Below, one piece after another: positions 39,270-48,420 of a stretch of 60,689 bases of DNA. Below the pieces are notes generated by a model that saw only the letters and a program-made list of their open reading frames with translations, was not told where the DNA came from and did no database searches. Origin of the DNA: a marine bacterium B5-7 (GTDB taxonomy: Bacteria; Pseudomonadota; Gammaproteobacteria; Arenicellales; CAJQKF01); contig BQJD01000022.1 in NCBI GenBank assembly GCA_021604525.1, forward strand, positions 1-60,689. The letters are read 5' to 3'. The position numbers and the translations under genes are program-made. Every line of letters starts with the position of its first letter. The first letter of the stretch is position 1.

Positions 39270-40010
39270 TCAGTTTCGCCCTCGACCAGTTAGTAAAAAT
39301 CGCGACGCATTTCTGAACAACACGCCTGTTCCGCGCGCCAACCGCGCCAGATAACCCTCTCTTTCAACAACTGCTGCATCAGCATCCAGTAATGCCGGGC
39401 ATACCGTACGTTTCTGTTTATCGATAGCCGATCTGTCAACTTCGCACATCCTGTTGAATATCCACCTGGAAATGAAGTTCCATCTGCCTTTACGGGTGTA
39501 GCTGGCGACAAAGTCGACAATTACCGGCTGCCCTTCGACTGTCATCAGCGTGTTGTCCGGGCTTCTCAAATCACAGTGAGCGACGCCAAGGCGGTGCATG
39601 CCATCTACCAGTCGCTGCATTTTTTCGAAAAAACTCGCCCATTCGGATTCGGATAAATCCTGTTGACGATAGGGTACTGCATCAAATTTCGACATGACAA
39701 ATGCCCTTTTATCGATCACTTGCAATATTTTCGGAACACCACATAAGGACTTGAGGCGGGTTAACGCGCGAACTTCGCGCCTTGCAAGCATCGGGCCCAA
39801 CCAGTAGGCGAAACCGGGATCAGCGCCTGCATGATCCTTGATCACATATTCGCTGCGGTCAATAATAACGACAGCAACATGGGGCCTTGAACCGGATCCA
39901 ACACGAAGCATTTGAACGATGCGGGCATCGGCGCCGACATACTCGAGGCGGGCTTTAAGGCGGTCGTGCGCAGCCAGAATATCGGCGGCAGTCGGTTGAG
40001 GTTTGGGCAT
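39270..40010 (-). CDS. RIO/Kdo-kinase-like protein kinase-fold protein
   Basis: 246 residues. Kinase-fold marks are a catalytic loop HCDLRSPDN (His145, Asp147, Asn153) and a metal motif VDF (Asp166) in place of DFG. The N-lobe Lys may be in SEYVIKDH (Lys58). Most similar in type to lipopolysaccharide kinases and RIO-like kinases; substrate unknown. It is a single gene convergent with mnmA, with the sugar- or lipid-kinase role only inferred. Confidence 0.72.
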   Translation of the reverse strand: MPKPQPTAADILAAHDRLKARLEYVGADARIVQMLRVGSGSRPHVAVVIIDRSEYVIKDHAGADPGFAYWLGPMLARREVRALTRLKSLCGVPKILQVIDKRAFVMSKFDAVPYRQQDLSESEWASFFEKMQRLVDGMHRLGVAHCDLRSPDNTLMTVEGQPVIVDFVASYTRKGRWNFISRWIFNRMCEVDRSAIDKQKRTVCPALLDADAAVVEREGYLARLARGTGVLFRNASRFLLTGRGRN

Positions 40011-40219
40011 AGGCTATCGATCAATCCGTTAACCATGACATCATACCGCATGATGCCACTTACGATCTTATATGCTTTGCAATTGTTGTGTGTATCTTGC
40101 TAGTAAAAAACGTTTAAACTGAACATCAACAATATCACCGGGTATTCGATACTTTAAGACATACTTATATCGTGCTCGTGACTATCCGACACCAGAACAA
40201 CCGCATGAAGGATTGCAAA

Positions 40220-40939
40220 ATGAAACCGAACAAGTCCACTATCAACTTCCTCCTCGCAGTTTTCACACTTCTGCTGGTGCCGACTTCCCATGCAGCCAAA
40301 CCCACTATTGGTGTAGCTGAATTTACAAATACCGCCACCGGCGTTTATTGGTGGGGTGGTGGTGTAGGTTGGGAATTATCCAGCATGGTCAGCAATGAAC
40401 TATCCAACACCGGATCATTTCGTGTTGTAGAACGGGCCAAACTCGAACCTGTATTACGTGAACAAAATCTTGCTGCATCAGGACGGATCAGTGCTGCATC
40501 CGGCGCTAAAATTGGCGAGATGACCGGCGCGCAATATCTGGTTCTTGGCACCCTGACATCGTTCGAAAATAATGTGCAGAGTACGGGTGGCGGTATCAGT
40601 ATTGGTGGCGTTTCAATTGGCGGCAAAAAGAAAAGTGCCTACATTGCTGTCGATCTCAGGGTGGTAGATTCAACCACGGGTGAAATTGCCTATTCACGTA
40701 CCGTCGAAGGTCGTTCCAGCGGCACGGGAATCAGTCTCGGCGTCTTTCGCGGCGGATTTGGCGGAAGGCTGAACGACGAGAAGAAAACACCCGTGGGTAA
40801 GGCGATTCGTGCTGTCATTGTTGAGATTACCGATTATCTTGAGTGTGTCATGGTGGATGGCGGATCCTGCGAAGCCGAGTACCAGGCAAAGGAAGAGAAG
40901 CGTCGTTCAGGACTTAAAGGGCTTATCAATCTGGATTAA
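40220..40939 (+). CDS. CsgG/HfaB-family protein without a lipobox
   Basis: 239 residues from the ATG at 40220, which has AAGGA seven bases upstream. The N-terminal signal peptide ends in TSHAAK and has no lipobox cysteine. The CsgG pattern follows: TIGVAEFTNTATG, SSMVSNELSNTGSFRVVERAKL, GAQYLVLGTLTSFE and VDLRVVDSTTGEI. Curli-type outer-membrane secretin CsgG is a lipoprotein; this protein is thus more like soluble periplasmic CsgG-domain proteins. No curli genes are near. Confidence 0.82.
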   Translation: MKPNKSTINFLLAVFTLLLVPTSHAAKPTIGVAEFTNTATGVYWWGGGVGWELSSMVSNELSNTGSFRVVERAKLEPVLREQNLAASGRISAASGAKIGEMTGAQYLVLGTLTSFENNVQSTGGGISIGGVSIGGKKKSAYIAVDLRVVDSTTGEIAYSRTVEGRSSGTGISLGVFRGGFGGRLNDEKKTPVGKAIRAVIVEITDYLECVMVDGGSCEAEYQAKEEKRRSGLKGLINLD

Positions 40940-41006
40940 GCCATCCCGATCACCTTGAGACGCTAACTATCCAGTTAAAGAATCGCTGAACGGTATCCAC
41001 ACCGGG

Positions 41007-41717
41007 TTAATTCGATTTGAAATCGATGACCCGGTTTAGCGGGGACAAGTTAATCTCATCGAACACAGTACCCGAAGGCGCATTCAACACCAGGGTCACT
41101 GCGTCGGCGATGTCCTTGGCACGCAAATGCTCTGCATCCCCTTTACCCGGCGCGAATCCCTGGCCGGCATAGAAGTCGGTTTGTGTCATGCCGGGATTAA
41201 TCAAACAAACCCGGATGCCACGTGATGCGCATTCGATTCGAAGTGATTTTACGAAACCACGTAGACCGAATTTGGAGGCCGAATAGGCCGTGCCTCGTTG
41301 ACCCGCCTGATGACCTGCCTCCGACCCGATAAAGACAAAATTGCCCTGACGTCTTTTCTTGAATATCGGTACGAATGCACGGGCGATCAGCATCGGGGCT
41401 AACAGGTTCAAATTCAACTGATATCGTATATCGTCCACACCCAGTGACTCGAGCGGAGCAAAACGACCGGCACCTGCGCACGAAATGATGGTATCTGCAT
41501 CTTCCTGTTCACGCGCGAGGCGGGTTGCGAAAGCAACGATGGAATCAGGGTTCGACAGATCCTGCTCAATGACATGATCAAATAGCCCCGTATCAATACC
41601 ACTTGGTAAGCTGCGAGCAATGCCAACCAGATCAAAACCTTCGTGATGCAGCGTCTGACAAATAGCGAGTCCTATACCTCGACTGGCGCCAGTCACTATG
41701 GCTTTCCGCTTGTTCAC
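41007..41717 (-). CDS. Short-chain dehydrogenase/reductase
   Basis: 236 residues. NAD(P) motif TGASRGIG (9-16), a CAGAG version of NAG, and catalytic Ser (EAGHQ region), Tyr and Lys in YSASKFG. Substrate unknown. It is the last gene of a tight operon with the photoproduct-lyase-like, phosphorylase-like and glycosyltransferase genes: the GTG start overlaps the previous stop by 4 bases (GTGA). Confidence 0.85.
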   Translation of the reverse strand: MNKRKAIVTGASRGIGLAICQTLHHEGFDLVGIARSLPSGIDTGLFDHVIEQDLSNPDSIVAFATRLAREQEDADTIISCAGAGRFAPLESLGVDDIRYQLNLNLLAPMLIARAFVPIFKKRRQGNFVFIGSEAGHQAGQRGTAYSASKFGLRGFVKSLRIECASRGIRVCLINPGMTQTDFYAGQGFAPGKGDAEHLRAKDIADAVTLVLNAPSGTVFDEINLSPLNRVIDFKSN

Positions 41718-42718
41718 GATGCCCCCTCTTCAATTCGATATATCGAATCCTTATCAACGTACTGCTCAATACTATTTGACGCGGCCTCTAACAGGTCAGC
41801 TTCTATCTCAGCACAATAGCCAACCATCCCATTATTATCTTCAAGGCAATGGATAAACAATGGTTCCTTTGGATAGAGTTTGCGCATTCTTTTATAAAAA
41901 TCACGCGGTAATCTAAAGCCGCCAACTGATACTGAATGAACAAGCGATGAGTTCAGATGGGAGAAAATCCGCTCACATAGTGCCGCAAATTCTGACTTGA
42001 AATTCGGGTGATAAATTAACGGGTCAAACCGTAGTGCAACAGGCCATCCATGACGCTGCAATGCCGCCAATGCATCCATGCGTCGTTCACTATTCGGTAC
42101 CTTATGCTCAAGCGTCCGCGATGCAGGTTCCGTCGTAAAGCTGAATGCCACAACTACGTTTGAAAGTGGCTCTCGTGACAGCAACGAACGGATTTGCGTG
42201 CTTTTTGTTCTTAACTCAAGCCAGTTGCTCGGTAGTTCCTCAAAGACAGGTAATACCGATTCTACAAACCCGGTTAACGGTTCAAGCGCCAGGGAGTCAC
42301 AATCGTATCCTGAGAAAAACCAGTTTTCGTCACCAGGTGGAGCGCTAGCCGCTAGTCCACGAATCGAATCGAAAAATTCCTCATAGTTGACGTACAAAAC
42401 ATAGTTGGCCGAACGATATATCCCTTGCAGAAAGCAATACCGGCAGTCATACAAGCAATTGAGCATATGCGAAAAATAGTAGTTGTTTTTGCCACCAACC
42501 GAATACTCTTGAGGTGCAGGCAAAACCTTTGTTCCATGCTTGATCGCAAGGATGAGTGCAGGACGATTTTTCTGTAAGCGAAAATTCTGGCCTGAGCGAT
42601 TGAATAATTCCCCATAACGTTCACATTCAACAACTTCAGCACGAGGATATTGATTTAGAATTTTTTGGGTTCGAGGATGATCTATCGCCTCACGTTCCAG
42701 ATAAATCAAGTCAATCAT
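41714..42718 (-). CDS. Spore photoproduct lyase-like radical SAM protein
   Basis: 334 residues. The radical SAM cysteines are Cys88, Cys92 and Cys95 (CLYDCRYC). A further Cys140 in GYDCDSLALEPLTG lies 52 residues on, at about the place of the hydrogen-donor cysteine of Bacillus photoproduct lyase. Such enzymes repair a thymine dimer in spores; a Gammaproteobacterium makes no spores, so the true substrate may differ. It overlaps its neighbours on both sides (TAATG at the start). Confidence 0.83.
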   Translation of the reverse strand: MIDLIYLEREAIDHPRTQKILNQYPRAEVVECERYGELFNRSGQNFRLQKNRPALILAIKHGTKVLPAPQEYSVGGKNNYYFSHMLNCLYDCRYCFLQGIYRSANYVLYVNYEEFFDSIRGLAASAPPGDENWFFSGYDCDSLALEPLTGFVESVLPVFEELPSNWLELRTKSTQIRSLLSREPLSNVVVAFSFTTEPASRTLEHKVPNSERRMDALAALQRHGWPVALRFDPLIYHPNFKSEFAALCERIFSHLNSSLVHSVSVGGFRLPRDFYKRMRKLYPKEPLFIHCLEDNNGMVGYCAEIEADLLEAASNSIEQYVDKDSIYRIEEGAS

Positions 42719-43539
42719 TATTCACTCCATGTCGGTTTGAGTGAATCAAGGCGCGTGTTTAACTGATTGATTACTTCACGAGCTGAGTGACATTTATTGA
42801 ACTCATCCGGGAAAGGTATCTTGCCGGCATTGACCGCAGCGATATCAAATAACAGTGCGCGCAAACGATGAGTATTGGTGACCGTGAAATGCCAACGATC
42901 AGTAAACTCGTGAACATCAATTTCTGCGTTATCGTCTCGGATGATTGTTGCCAGATCCAGCAGCGGATTAATGAATGTTTGTATGATGGTTTCGAGGCGT
43001 GAGTTGATCAGATCGCTGATGGCGTGTCGATCAAGATCGGACCAACTATGGACACGATTATCAGATACAACCTTGACCGCATGGACCAGATCGACCGGGG
43101 AGAACCGTCGTGCGGCGCCAAAATACCCCGCGCACTCCATATCGTAAAGCATTTGATCGGCATACTCCGACTCCACAGTATCAACCGTTAGGCACTCAGC
43201 ACTGAACAGCTTCAATGGAATCGGGATCGATGGGTAATGGAATTCGGATTGGTTCACATATCGACTTTTGTTGACCACGACCACAGTGCCGCGAGGAAGA
43301 TCCGGGTGACCCGCAATACCTGCATTGATCCAGACACACTCCGGTCCTGTCTGAAAATGACCCGCAAGAAAGCCGGTGGCTGCAGCACACGCATTTTGAC
43401 CAATCCCGCTGACGACAAGGGCAATATCATCGCTTGTATAGGCTTTGAATCCGAAACTTGCAATCGGCTTCAGTCCATAGTGTTCTATCCAGGGGCGGGC
43501 CTCACAGGATAACGCCGTGACCAAACACAATTTACTCAC
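42718..43539 (-). CDS. Nucleoside phosphorylase/nucleosidase-fold protein
   Basis: 273 residues. VTALSCEARPWIEHY and VVSGIGQNACAAATG, WINAGIAGH and a late AVKVVSDN are characteristic of the phosphorylase superfamily (as in MTA/SAH nucleosidase). Metabolite unknown. The GTG start overlaps the upstream stop, and the stop shares bases with the radical SAM start, so the two proteins are made together; this suggests action on a modified nucleoside or hopanoid-type substrate, without proof. Confidence 0.8.
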   Translation of the reverse strand: MSKLCLVTALSCEARPWIEHYGLKPIASFGFKAYTSDDIALVVSGIGQNACAAATGFLAGHFQTGPECVWINAGIAGHPDLPRGTVVVVNKSRYVNQSEFHYPSIPIPLKLFSAECLTVDTVESEYADQMLYDMECAGYFGAARRFSPVDLVHAVKVVSDNRVHSWSDLDRHAISDLINSRLETIIQTFINPLLDLATIIRDDNAEIDVHEFTDRWHFTVTNTHRLRALLFDIAAVNAGKIPFPDEFNKCHSAREVINQLNTRLDSLKPTWSE

Positions 43540-44399
43540 ATCGAAACATCAGACATGGATAGTGATTTTGGCTGTGTATATCTATCAGCCATACTACGGA
43601 GCTGGTCAGCCCACAGGTAATTCCGACGTTTTATAGCGCCTTGTTCAAGGATACTTACTTTTTGCAGAAAGGTACGGATTACTGCCTCGCGCATGGCAGT
43701 CGTCAGGTGATCAGAGTCGAGTAGCTTTTGAAGGGCAACGATGCGAAATCGATCCATTCCCCAATACCGACGTGAAAGTTGATCGTCATGCCCACCTTGT
43801 TTAATGACAAGTGCTTCAGAGACAAACTCAACCTCGGTTACTACGCACATGCGTAGCCACAAATCGTAGTCTTCACACGCCGGCAATGATTCGTCGAAGC
43901 CATCATGTTCGTGAAAGAAGTCTCGCTCAATCATAACGGTGGATGGAGAAATAACACAAAGCGGTAAGCAATGCTCGAATATATATCCACCTCTTTTTCG
44001 ATGCTTGTTCTTCGGGTTGACTCGCACCCCACGACGAAACCAGATCTCGTCCGTATGGCAGATTCGCGTACCGCGCCTTCTGGTGATCGCCCTGGATTGA
44101 TGACTCAGTTTGTCCGGCAACCACTCATCGTCAGAATCAAGAAAAGCAATCCAGTCGCCGCGTGCCGCCGCAACACCACGGTTACGTGAAACACTCACTC
44201 CACTATTAACGGGATTCTTAATAAGCCGAACTGCGGGAAATTCTCTTGCGACACGAGTAGCAGTCGCGTCGCTCGAAGCATCATCAACGACAATCACCTC
44301 AAGTGGCTTCAGGGTTTGGCGATTGACGGATTCGATGGCACGAGCGACGCTCTCGGGCCGATTATGTACAGGGATGACGACTGAAATCTGCAACGTCAT
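43536..44399 (-). CDS. Family 2 glycosyltransferase
   Basis: 287 residues: ISVVIPVHNRPESVARAIES at the N-terminus, VVDDASSD, then the metal motif DSDDEW (88-93) and a C-terminal part with ACEDYDLWLRM, which is typical of GT2 enzymes for cell-surface glycans. Donor and acceptor unknown. It starts 28 bases after the mdh stop, so it may be read from the mdh promoter, and its stop overlaps the phosphorylase start. Confidence 0.85.
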   Translation of the reverse strand: MTLQISVVIPVHNRPESVARAIESVNRQTLKPLEVIVVDDASSDATATRVAREFPAVRLIKNPVNSGVSVSRNRGVAAARGDWIAFLDSDDEWLPDKLSHQSRAITRRRGTRICHTDEIWFRRGVRVNPKNKHRKRGGYIFEHCLPLCVISPSTVMIERDFFHEHDGFDESLPACEDYDLWLRMCVVTEVEFVSEALVIKQGGHDDQLSRRYWGMDRFRIVALQKLLDSDHLTTAMREAVIRTFLQKVSILEQGAIKRRNYLWADQLRSMADRYTQPKSLSMSDVSM

Positions 44400-44427
44400 C
44401 CAGCATTACCTGGAACGACTCATACGC

Positions 44428-45405
44428 CTAGAGCAATTCCGATATTGCCGCGCGCTCCTCGCGAAGCTCTTTTTCAGTTGCCGACATCTTTTCACGACTG
44501 AAATCGTTGATATCGAGACCTTGAACAATCTCATAACCACCGTTCTTGCACACCACCGGATATGAATAGATGATTCCAGGTTCGATTCCATAGCTGCCGT
44601 CACTTGGGATGGACATACTGACCCAGTCATCATCAGCCGTTCCATGAACCCAGGTGCGCATATGGCCTATGGCGGCAGACCCCGCGGACGCTGCACTTGA
44701 CGCACCACGTGCTTTAATAATGGCGGCTCCTCGCTGTTGAACCACCGGAATAAACTCATCTTTCATCCAGCCCTGGTCCACGCAATCAATGGCCGGCTTG
44801 TCATCGACAAGCGCATGGTGAAGGTCTGGGTACTGTGTCGCAGAATGATTCCCCCAGATGATCATTTTTCGAATTGCCGTTGAATGAACTCCTGCTTTGG
44901 CCGCTAACTGACTGATTGCACGATTGTGATCTAGACGGGTCATGGCGGTAATTTGCGACGAATTGATATCCGGTGCATTGGCCGAGGTGATGAGCGCATT
45001 GGTATTGGCTGGATTACCAACAACCAGCACCTTGACATCTTTACTGGCCACCTTGTTTAACGCTTTCCCCTGAACCGAAAAGATTTGCGCGTTGGCAGTT
45101 AGAAGATCCTTTCGCTCCATCCCCGGTCCACGTGGACGCGCACCGACCAGCAGCGCATAATCGACATCCTTGAACGCAACATTTGCATCATCCGAAATTT
45201 CAATTCCCGCGAGAGTCGGAAACGCACAGTCGTCAAGCTCCATCACAACACCCTGGAGCGCCTCCATAGCTGGCGTAATTTCAAGCAGTTGCAAAATAAC
45301 CGGCTGATCGGCACCAAGCATTTCGCCAGCGGCAATTCGGAACAGCATCGAATAACTGATTTGACCGGCTGCACCTGTCACTGCAACACGTACGGGTTGT
45401 TTCAT
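44428..45405 (-). CDS. mdh: Malate dehydrogenase
   Basis: 325 residues, the cytosol-like type (as in Thermus and Burkholderia) rather than the 312-residue enteric type. GAAGQI (11-16) binds NAD; the substrate arginines are in [10 protein letters not shown] and TRLDHNRA, and the catalytic His is in [11 protein letters not shown]. It interconverts malate and oxaloacetate in the TCA cycle. A 12-bp palindrome lies 30 bases upstream. Confidence 0.95.
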   Translation of the reverse strand: MKQPVRVAVTGAAGQISYSMLFRIAAGEMLGADQPVILQLLEITPAMEALQGVVMELDDCAFPTLAGIEISDDANVAFKDVDYALLVGARPRGPGMERKDLLTANAQIFSVQGKALNKVASKDVKVLVVGNPANTNALITSANAPDINSSQITAMTRLDHNRAISQLAAKAGVHSTAIRKMIIWGNHSATQYPDLHHALVDDKPAIDCVDQGWMKDEFIPVVQQRGAAIIKARGASSAASAGSAAIGHMRTWVHGTADDDWVSMSIPSDGSYGIEPGIIYSYPVVCKNGGYEIVQGLDINDFSREKMSATEKELREERAAISELL

Positions 45406-45434
45406 ATATATGCTCCTGTGAATGGAAAATAAGA

Positions 45435-45446
45435 CTGAAATTTCAG
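45435..45446. promoter_or_regulatory. 12-bp palindrome upstream of mdh
   Basis: CTGAAATTTCAG is a perfect palindrome 30 bases before the mdh start codon, where an operator or transcript-leader site might act. One such palindrome in 60 kb could arise by chance, so the assignment is weak. The remaining 250-bp gap (45406-45659) holds no gene that I trust. Confidence 0.25.
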
Positions 45447-45659
45447 AAGGGAATCATGATTAATTTGTGCAACGCATCATTTTATCGTGTGAGTGCGACT
45501 TTGCAATCAAAACACCGTTATTTATGGATATTTCGATGGTGGGCGGGAGACCAATTCCAACCGCTTAAATTACGCGGATATCTCGATTATTAAACCGACC
45601 AACACAACCAGACAGCAGGAGTATGCTTTCATGGCAACTACTCACGATGCGAATCAACA

Positions 45660-46754
45660 TCAAGGCCGACCTTCCTCATATTTCTTTAAAAGCACGCCTT
45701 CGTCACCACAACAACTCGCGGTACATTTTTTTACTGCGCTGATCGATTCGACGGAGTCATCCAAAAATACCGAAACCGGCAAATTCTCCGTGGCACAATC
45801 ACAACCCTGATCAGCGTAGACATAAACATTAGTCAATCCTGCCGCGCGGGCGACCTTCTCAGCACGATATAACAAATCAACCGGCGTTGCCGGTAAATGA
45901 GATAGTTGATAGGCAGGGAAAAAACGTGTTAAGTGCCAGGGACTGTCGGCACCGAGATGATCGCGGATCCAGTGTGCTGCGCGCGCAATGTTGTCCAGAC
46001 CATCATTACGAGTGGGAATAATATTCGTCCGTGTTTCGACATGAAAACCCAGGCTGTCTGCATACTCGAGCGAATCGAGAACATCAGCCACGCCCGCCTT
46101 GCCACAGATACTCTTGTAAAAAGAATCTTCCATGCTCTTGATGTCCGAACACAAGACATCAACCGATCCTACAAGGCAGTCGAGCGCCTCGTGAGTGACA
46201 AAACTGTTACTGACATACACGGTGTACAGTCCCTTGTCATGCGCAACCGCGCAGACATCGAGCACGTATTCCATCCAGATAACCGGCTCGGAGTAAGTAA
46301 ACGCTATACCTTGACAGCCATGACGTATTGCCGCTTCTACAATTGATTCAGGTGTGACGAATGGTTGGGTTGAACGACCACGCGCCAACCGATCGAGTTC
46401 AGCCTCACCCCACGATATTTCCAGGTTATGGCAGCCGGTGCAGCGGAAGCTGCAACCATAACCGCCCACAGACATGACCTTCGTTCCAGGTTGGTAATGA
46501 CGTACCGGTTTATCCTCGATTACGCCGATATCGATGCTTGATACGATGCCGTAACTTAAGTTGTAGAGCGTGCCATTTCGATTAACGTGCGCCTGACAGA
46601 ATCCACGTTGTCCATGACGAAGTCGACAGCGCCATGGACACAGATTACAACGTGTCGTGCCGTCGTCCAGCTTTTCCTGGAGACGCGTAGGCACCAGTTG
46701 GTACGTTGACGGTAACTCCCGTGAGGTGGTTTCTACTGCAGGTATATTCGACAT
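45660..46754 (-). CDS. AmmeMemoRadiSam-type radical SAM enzyme
   Basis: 364 residues. N-terminal auxiliary cysteines (Cys36, 39, 43 and 53 in CNLCPWRC ... FC) precede the radical SAM motif Cys101-X3-Cys105-X2-Cys108 (CSFRCTGC). The rest (FTYSEPVIWMEY, CSDIKSM, ETRTNIIP) fits the AmmeMemoRadiSam group. Its C-terminus has unusual cysteines (CDC, CTASCCG). The usual partners (Memo-like and AMMECR1-like genes) are not in this window. The ATG at 46754 is chosen over a TTG at 46760. Confidence 0.85.
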   Translation of the reverse strand: MSNIPAVETTSRELPSTYQLVPTRLQEKLDDGTTRCNLCPWRCRLRHGQRGFCQAHVNRNGTLYNLSYGIVSSIDIGVIEDKPVRHYQPGTKVMSVGGYGCSFRCTGCHNLEISWGEAELDRLARGRSTQPFVTPESIVEAAIRHGCQGIAFTYSEPVIWMEYVLDVCAVAHDKGLYTVYVSNSFVTHEALDCLVGSVDVLCSDIKSMEDSFYKSICGKAGVADVLDSLEYADSLGFHVETRTNIIPTRNDGLDNIARAAHWIRDHLGADSPWHLTRFFPAYQLSHLPATPVDLLYRAEKVARAAGLTNVYVYADQGCDCATENLPVSVFLDDSVESISAVKKCTASCCGDEGVLLKKYEEGRP

Positions 46755-47011
46755 ATTCAACTATCGTGATATCAGATACGAGATTCGCATGAGATTTTGT
46801 CTGTAAACAGTGTTTGGACTATTTCAACTGGTCGTATCGGATTGTAACCGCCTAATACTGACAACAACAAAAGAGTCGCAAAATATACGCTAACAATCGA
46901 TAGTGGCGATTCGATAAATCAACCTAACCGGCTGGCATAACGCGGAATAAAGCTTGAAGTGGCAATAATCCATCCACCTCGAATCTGTCAACAAATGCAG
47001 ACGAGAGTATA

Positions 47012-47085
47012 TGGCTGGGGGAGAGGGATTCGAACCCCCGCTGGCGGAGTCAGAGTCCGCAGTCCTACCACTAGACGATCCCCCA
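47012..47085 (-). tRNA. tRNA-Gln, anticodon CTG
   Basis: A 74-nt cloverleaf is readable on the minus strand: acceptor TGGGGGA / TCCCCCA, anticodon arm GCGGA-CTCTGAC-TCCGC with anticodon CTG, T-arm GGGGG-TTCGAAT-CCCTC region, discriminator G and encoded CCA. All stems pair well. The anticodon identifies glutamine. The stretch between it and the radical SAM gene (46755-47011) is non-coding. Confidence 0.96.
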
Positions 47086-47119
47086 GTGGTATGCGTATAT
47101 GAGGATAGCAGAATAGACT

Positions 47120-47140
47120 GCCCCGCGAGAACTGCGGGGC
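47120..47140 (-). terminator. Stem-loop after rpsI
   Basis: GCCCCGC / GCGGGGC (47120-47126 / 47134-47140) with a 7-base loop lies 16 bases past the rpsI stop. It is followed on the minus strand by AGTCTATTCT, a weak T-rich tail; probably a terminator between rpsI and the tRNA gene. Confidence 0.6.
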
Positions 47141-47156
47141 GAAGCAGGATATCGGA

Positions 47157-47552
47157 TTAACGCTTGGAGAACTGAGGGCTCTTGCGTGCCTTCTTGTACC
47201 CGACTTTCTTGCGTTCAACTTCGCGTGGGTCGCGGGTGACATAGCCCGCCTTACGAAGAGACCCTCTCAGGCTTTCGTCATATTCGAGTAGGGCTCGGGT
47301 AATACCGTGACGAATTGCACCGGCCTGGCCACTATTACCACCACCGGAAACGGTAATTCGAATATCCAGCTTGTCCATCAAATCAGCAAGCTCAAGCGGC
47401 TGGCGAACAACCATGCGCGCCGTTTCGCGACCAAAATATTCGTCCAGGGAGCGGTTGTTAACTTTGATTTCGCCGCTGCCCGAGCGCACGAAAACACGCG
47501 CGGTGGACGATTTTCGTCGTCCTGTTCCGTAATATGTTTGTTGGGTCGCCAT
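47157..47552 (-). CDS. rpsI: 30S ribosomal protein S9
   Basis: 131 residues. [16 protein letters not shown] at the start, [19 protein letters not shown] in the middle and the basic tail [18 protein letters not shown] are diagnostic. It is the second gene of the rplM-rpsI operon, 27 bases after rplM. Confidence 0.98.
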   Translation of the reverse strand: MATQQTYYGTGRRKSSTARVFVRSGSGEIKVNNRSLDEYFGRETARMVVRQPLELADLMDKLDIRITVSGGGNSGQAGAIRHGITRALLEYDESLRGSLRKAGYVTRDPREVERKKVGYKKARKSPQFSKR

Positions 47553-47579
47553 ATGTGGAATCCTGATTGGTTCTGAAGC

Positions 47580-48008
47580 TTAAACTTCTAAAGTTTTGGG
47601 CTGCTGGGCCGAATGCACGTGCTCCGGGCCAGGATATACTTTAAGTTTGCCGATCATCGCTCGACCGAGTGGATTTTTCGGCAGCATGCCACGCACTGCA
47701 GTTTCTATGATCGCAGCAGGATTTTTTGCCAACTGCTTTTCGAAGCTTATTTCACGAATACCGCCCGGAAATCCGGTGTGGTGATGGTACAGTTTGTCAC
47801 TAGTCTTATTGCCGGTTACACGAACCTTGCTGGCGTTGACAACAACAATGTAGTCACCCGTATCTACATGGGGTGTGTATTCCGGCTTATGCTTGCCACG
47901 AAGGCGCCGTGCGACTTCAGTCGCCAGGCGGCCAAGGACCTTGTCGGTCGCGTCGATCACAAACCAGTCACGACGTACGGTTTCTGGTTTGGCGGAGAAT
48001 GTCTTCAT
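47580..48008 (-). CDS. rplM: 50S ribosomal protein L13
   Basis: 142 residues from the ATG at 48008, the normal length; the frame is open to 48032. [38 protein letters not shown] and [12 protein letters not shown] are diagnostic. It is the first gene of the L13-S9 operon; in related bacteria the mRNA leader is a target of feedback by L13. Confidence 0.98.
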   Translation of the reverse strand: MKTFSAKPETVRRDWFVIDATDKVLGRLATEVARRLRGKHKPEYTPHVDTGDYIVVVNASKVRVTGNKTSDKLYHHHTGFPGGIREISFEKQLAKNPAAIIETAVRGMLPKNPLGRAMIGKLKVYPGPEHVHSAQQPKTLEV

Positions 48009-48420
48009 TGTCAGACCTGATGTTCGGGACATTTGGCCGTGTTAAATCCGGCCCGGAAAAGCCGGCGGATCTTACTAGACGACGACGCTGTTTACAAGTG
48101 TATGGAATGAATTTGCGTTGATTTGGTCACACATTAAATATCCAGCATGATCCGAATTTCCGTTTCAACATAATATCAATGAAAAGCGTGGCTTAAAGTT
48201 GATCCGCCACTCAAATCACATCAAGATGATCGATCTTACTTGCCGTTCTGCGTGAATGGATTTTCCCCTCAATCACACTTCCACCCTGACCTATTAATTT
48301 CGGGCACCTGACGACCTCTTACATCGTAATACCCTATTACCCATATGGATATATGGTTTATCGGCCTGACGTTGGTATATCGTTAACTTGGCAGAATTTC
48401 TTTATATGTGGAGATATCAC
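48009..48420. promoter_or_regulatory. Divergent intergenic region between rplM and the next gene
   Basis: 412 bases with no credible gene. It must hold the rplM-rpsI promoter and leader (leftward) and the promoter for the gene at 48421. Two back-to-back inverted repeats lie near the right end: GTAATA-CCC-TATTAC (48326-48340) and CCATAT-GGAT-ATATGG (48341-48356). Their location, about 65-95 bases before the rightward start codon, fits operators. I see no clear paired -35 and -10 boxes. Confidence 0.35.

Noticed and set aside
45631-45810. A 59-codon plus-strand frame with a ribosome-binding-like site (MATTHDANQ...)
   Set aside because: It lies opposite the end of the radical SAM gene, is low in complexity and has no recognisable features.
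48395-48420. A sigma-54-like TTGGCAG site upstream of 48421
   Set aside because: The needed GC at -12 is missing.
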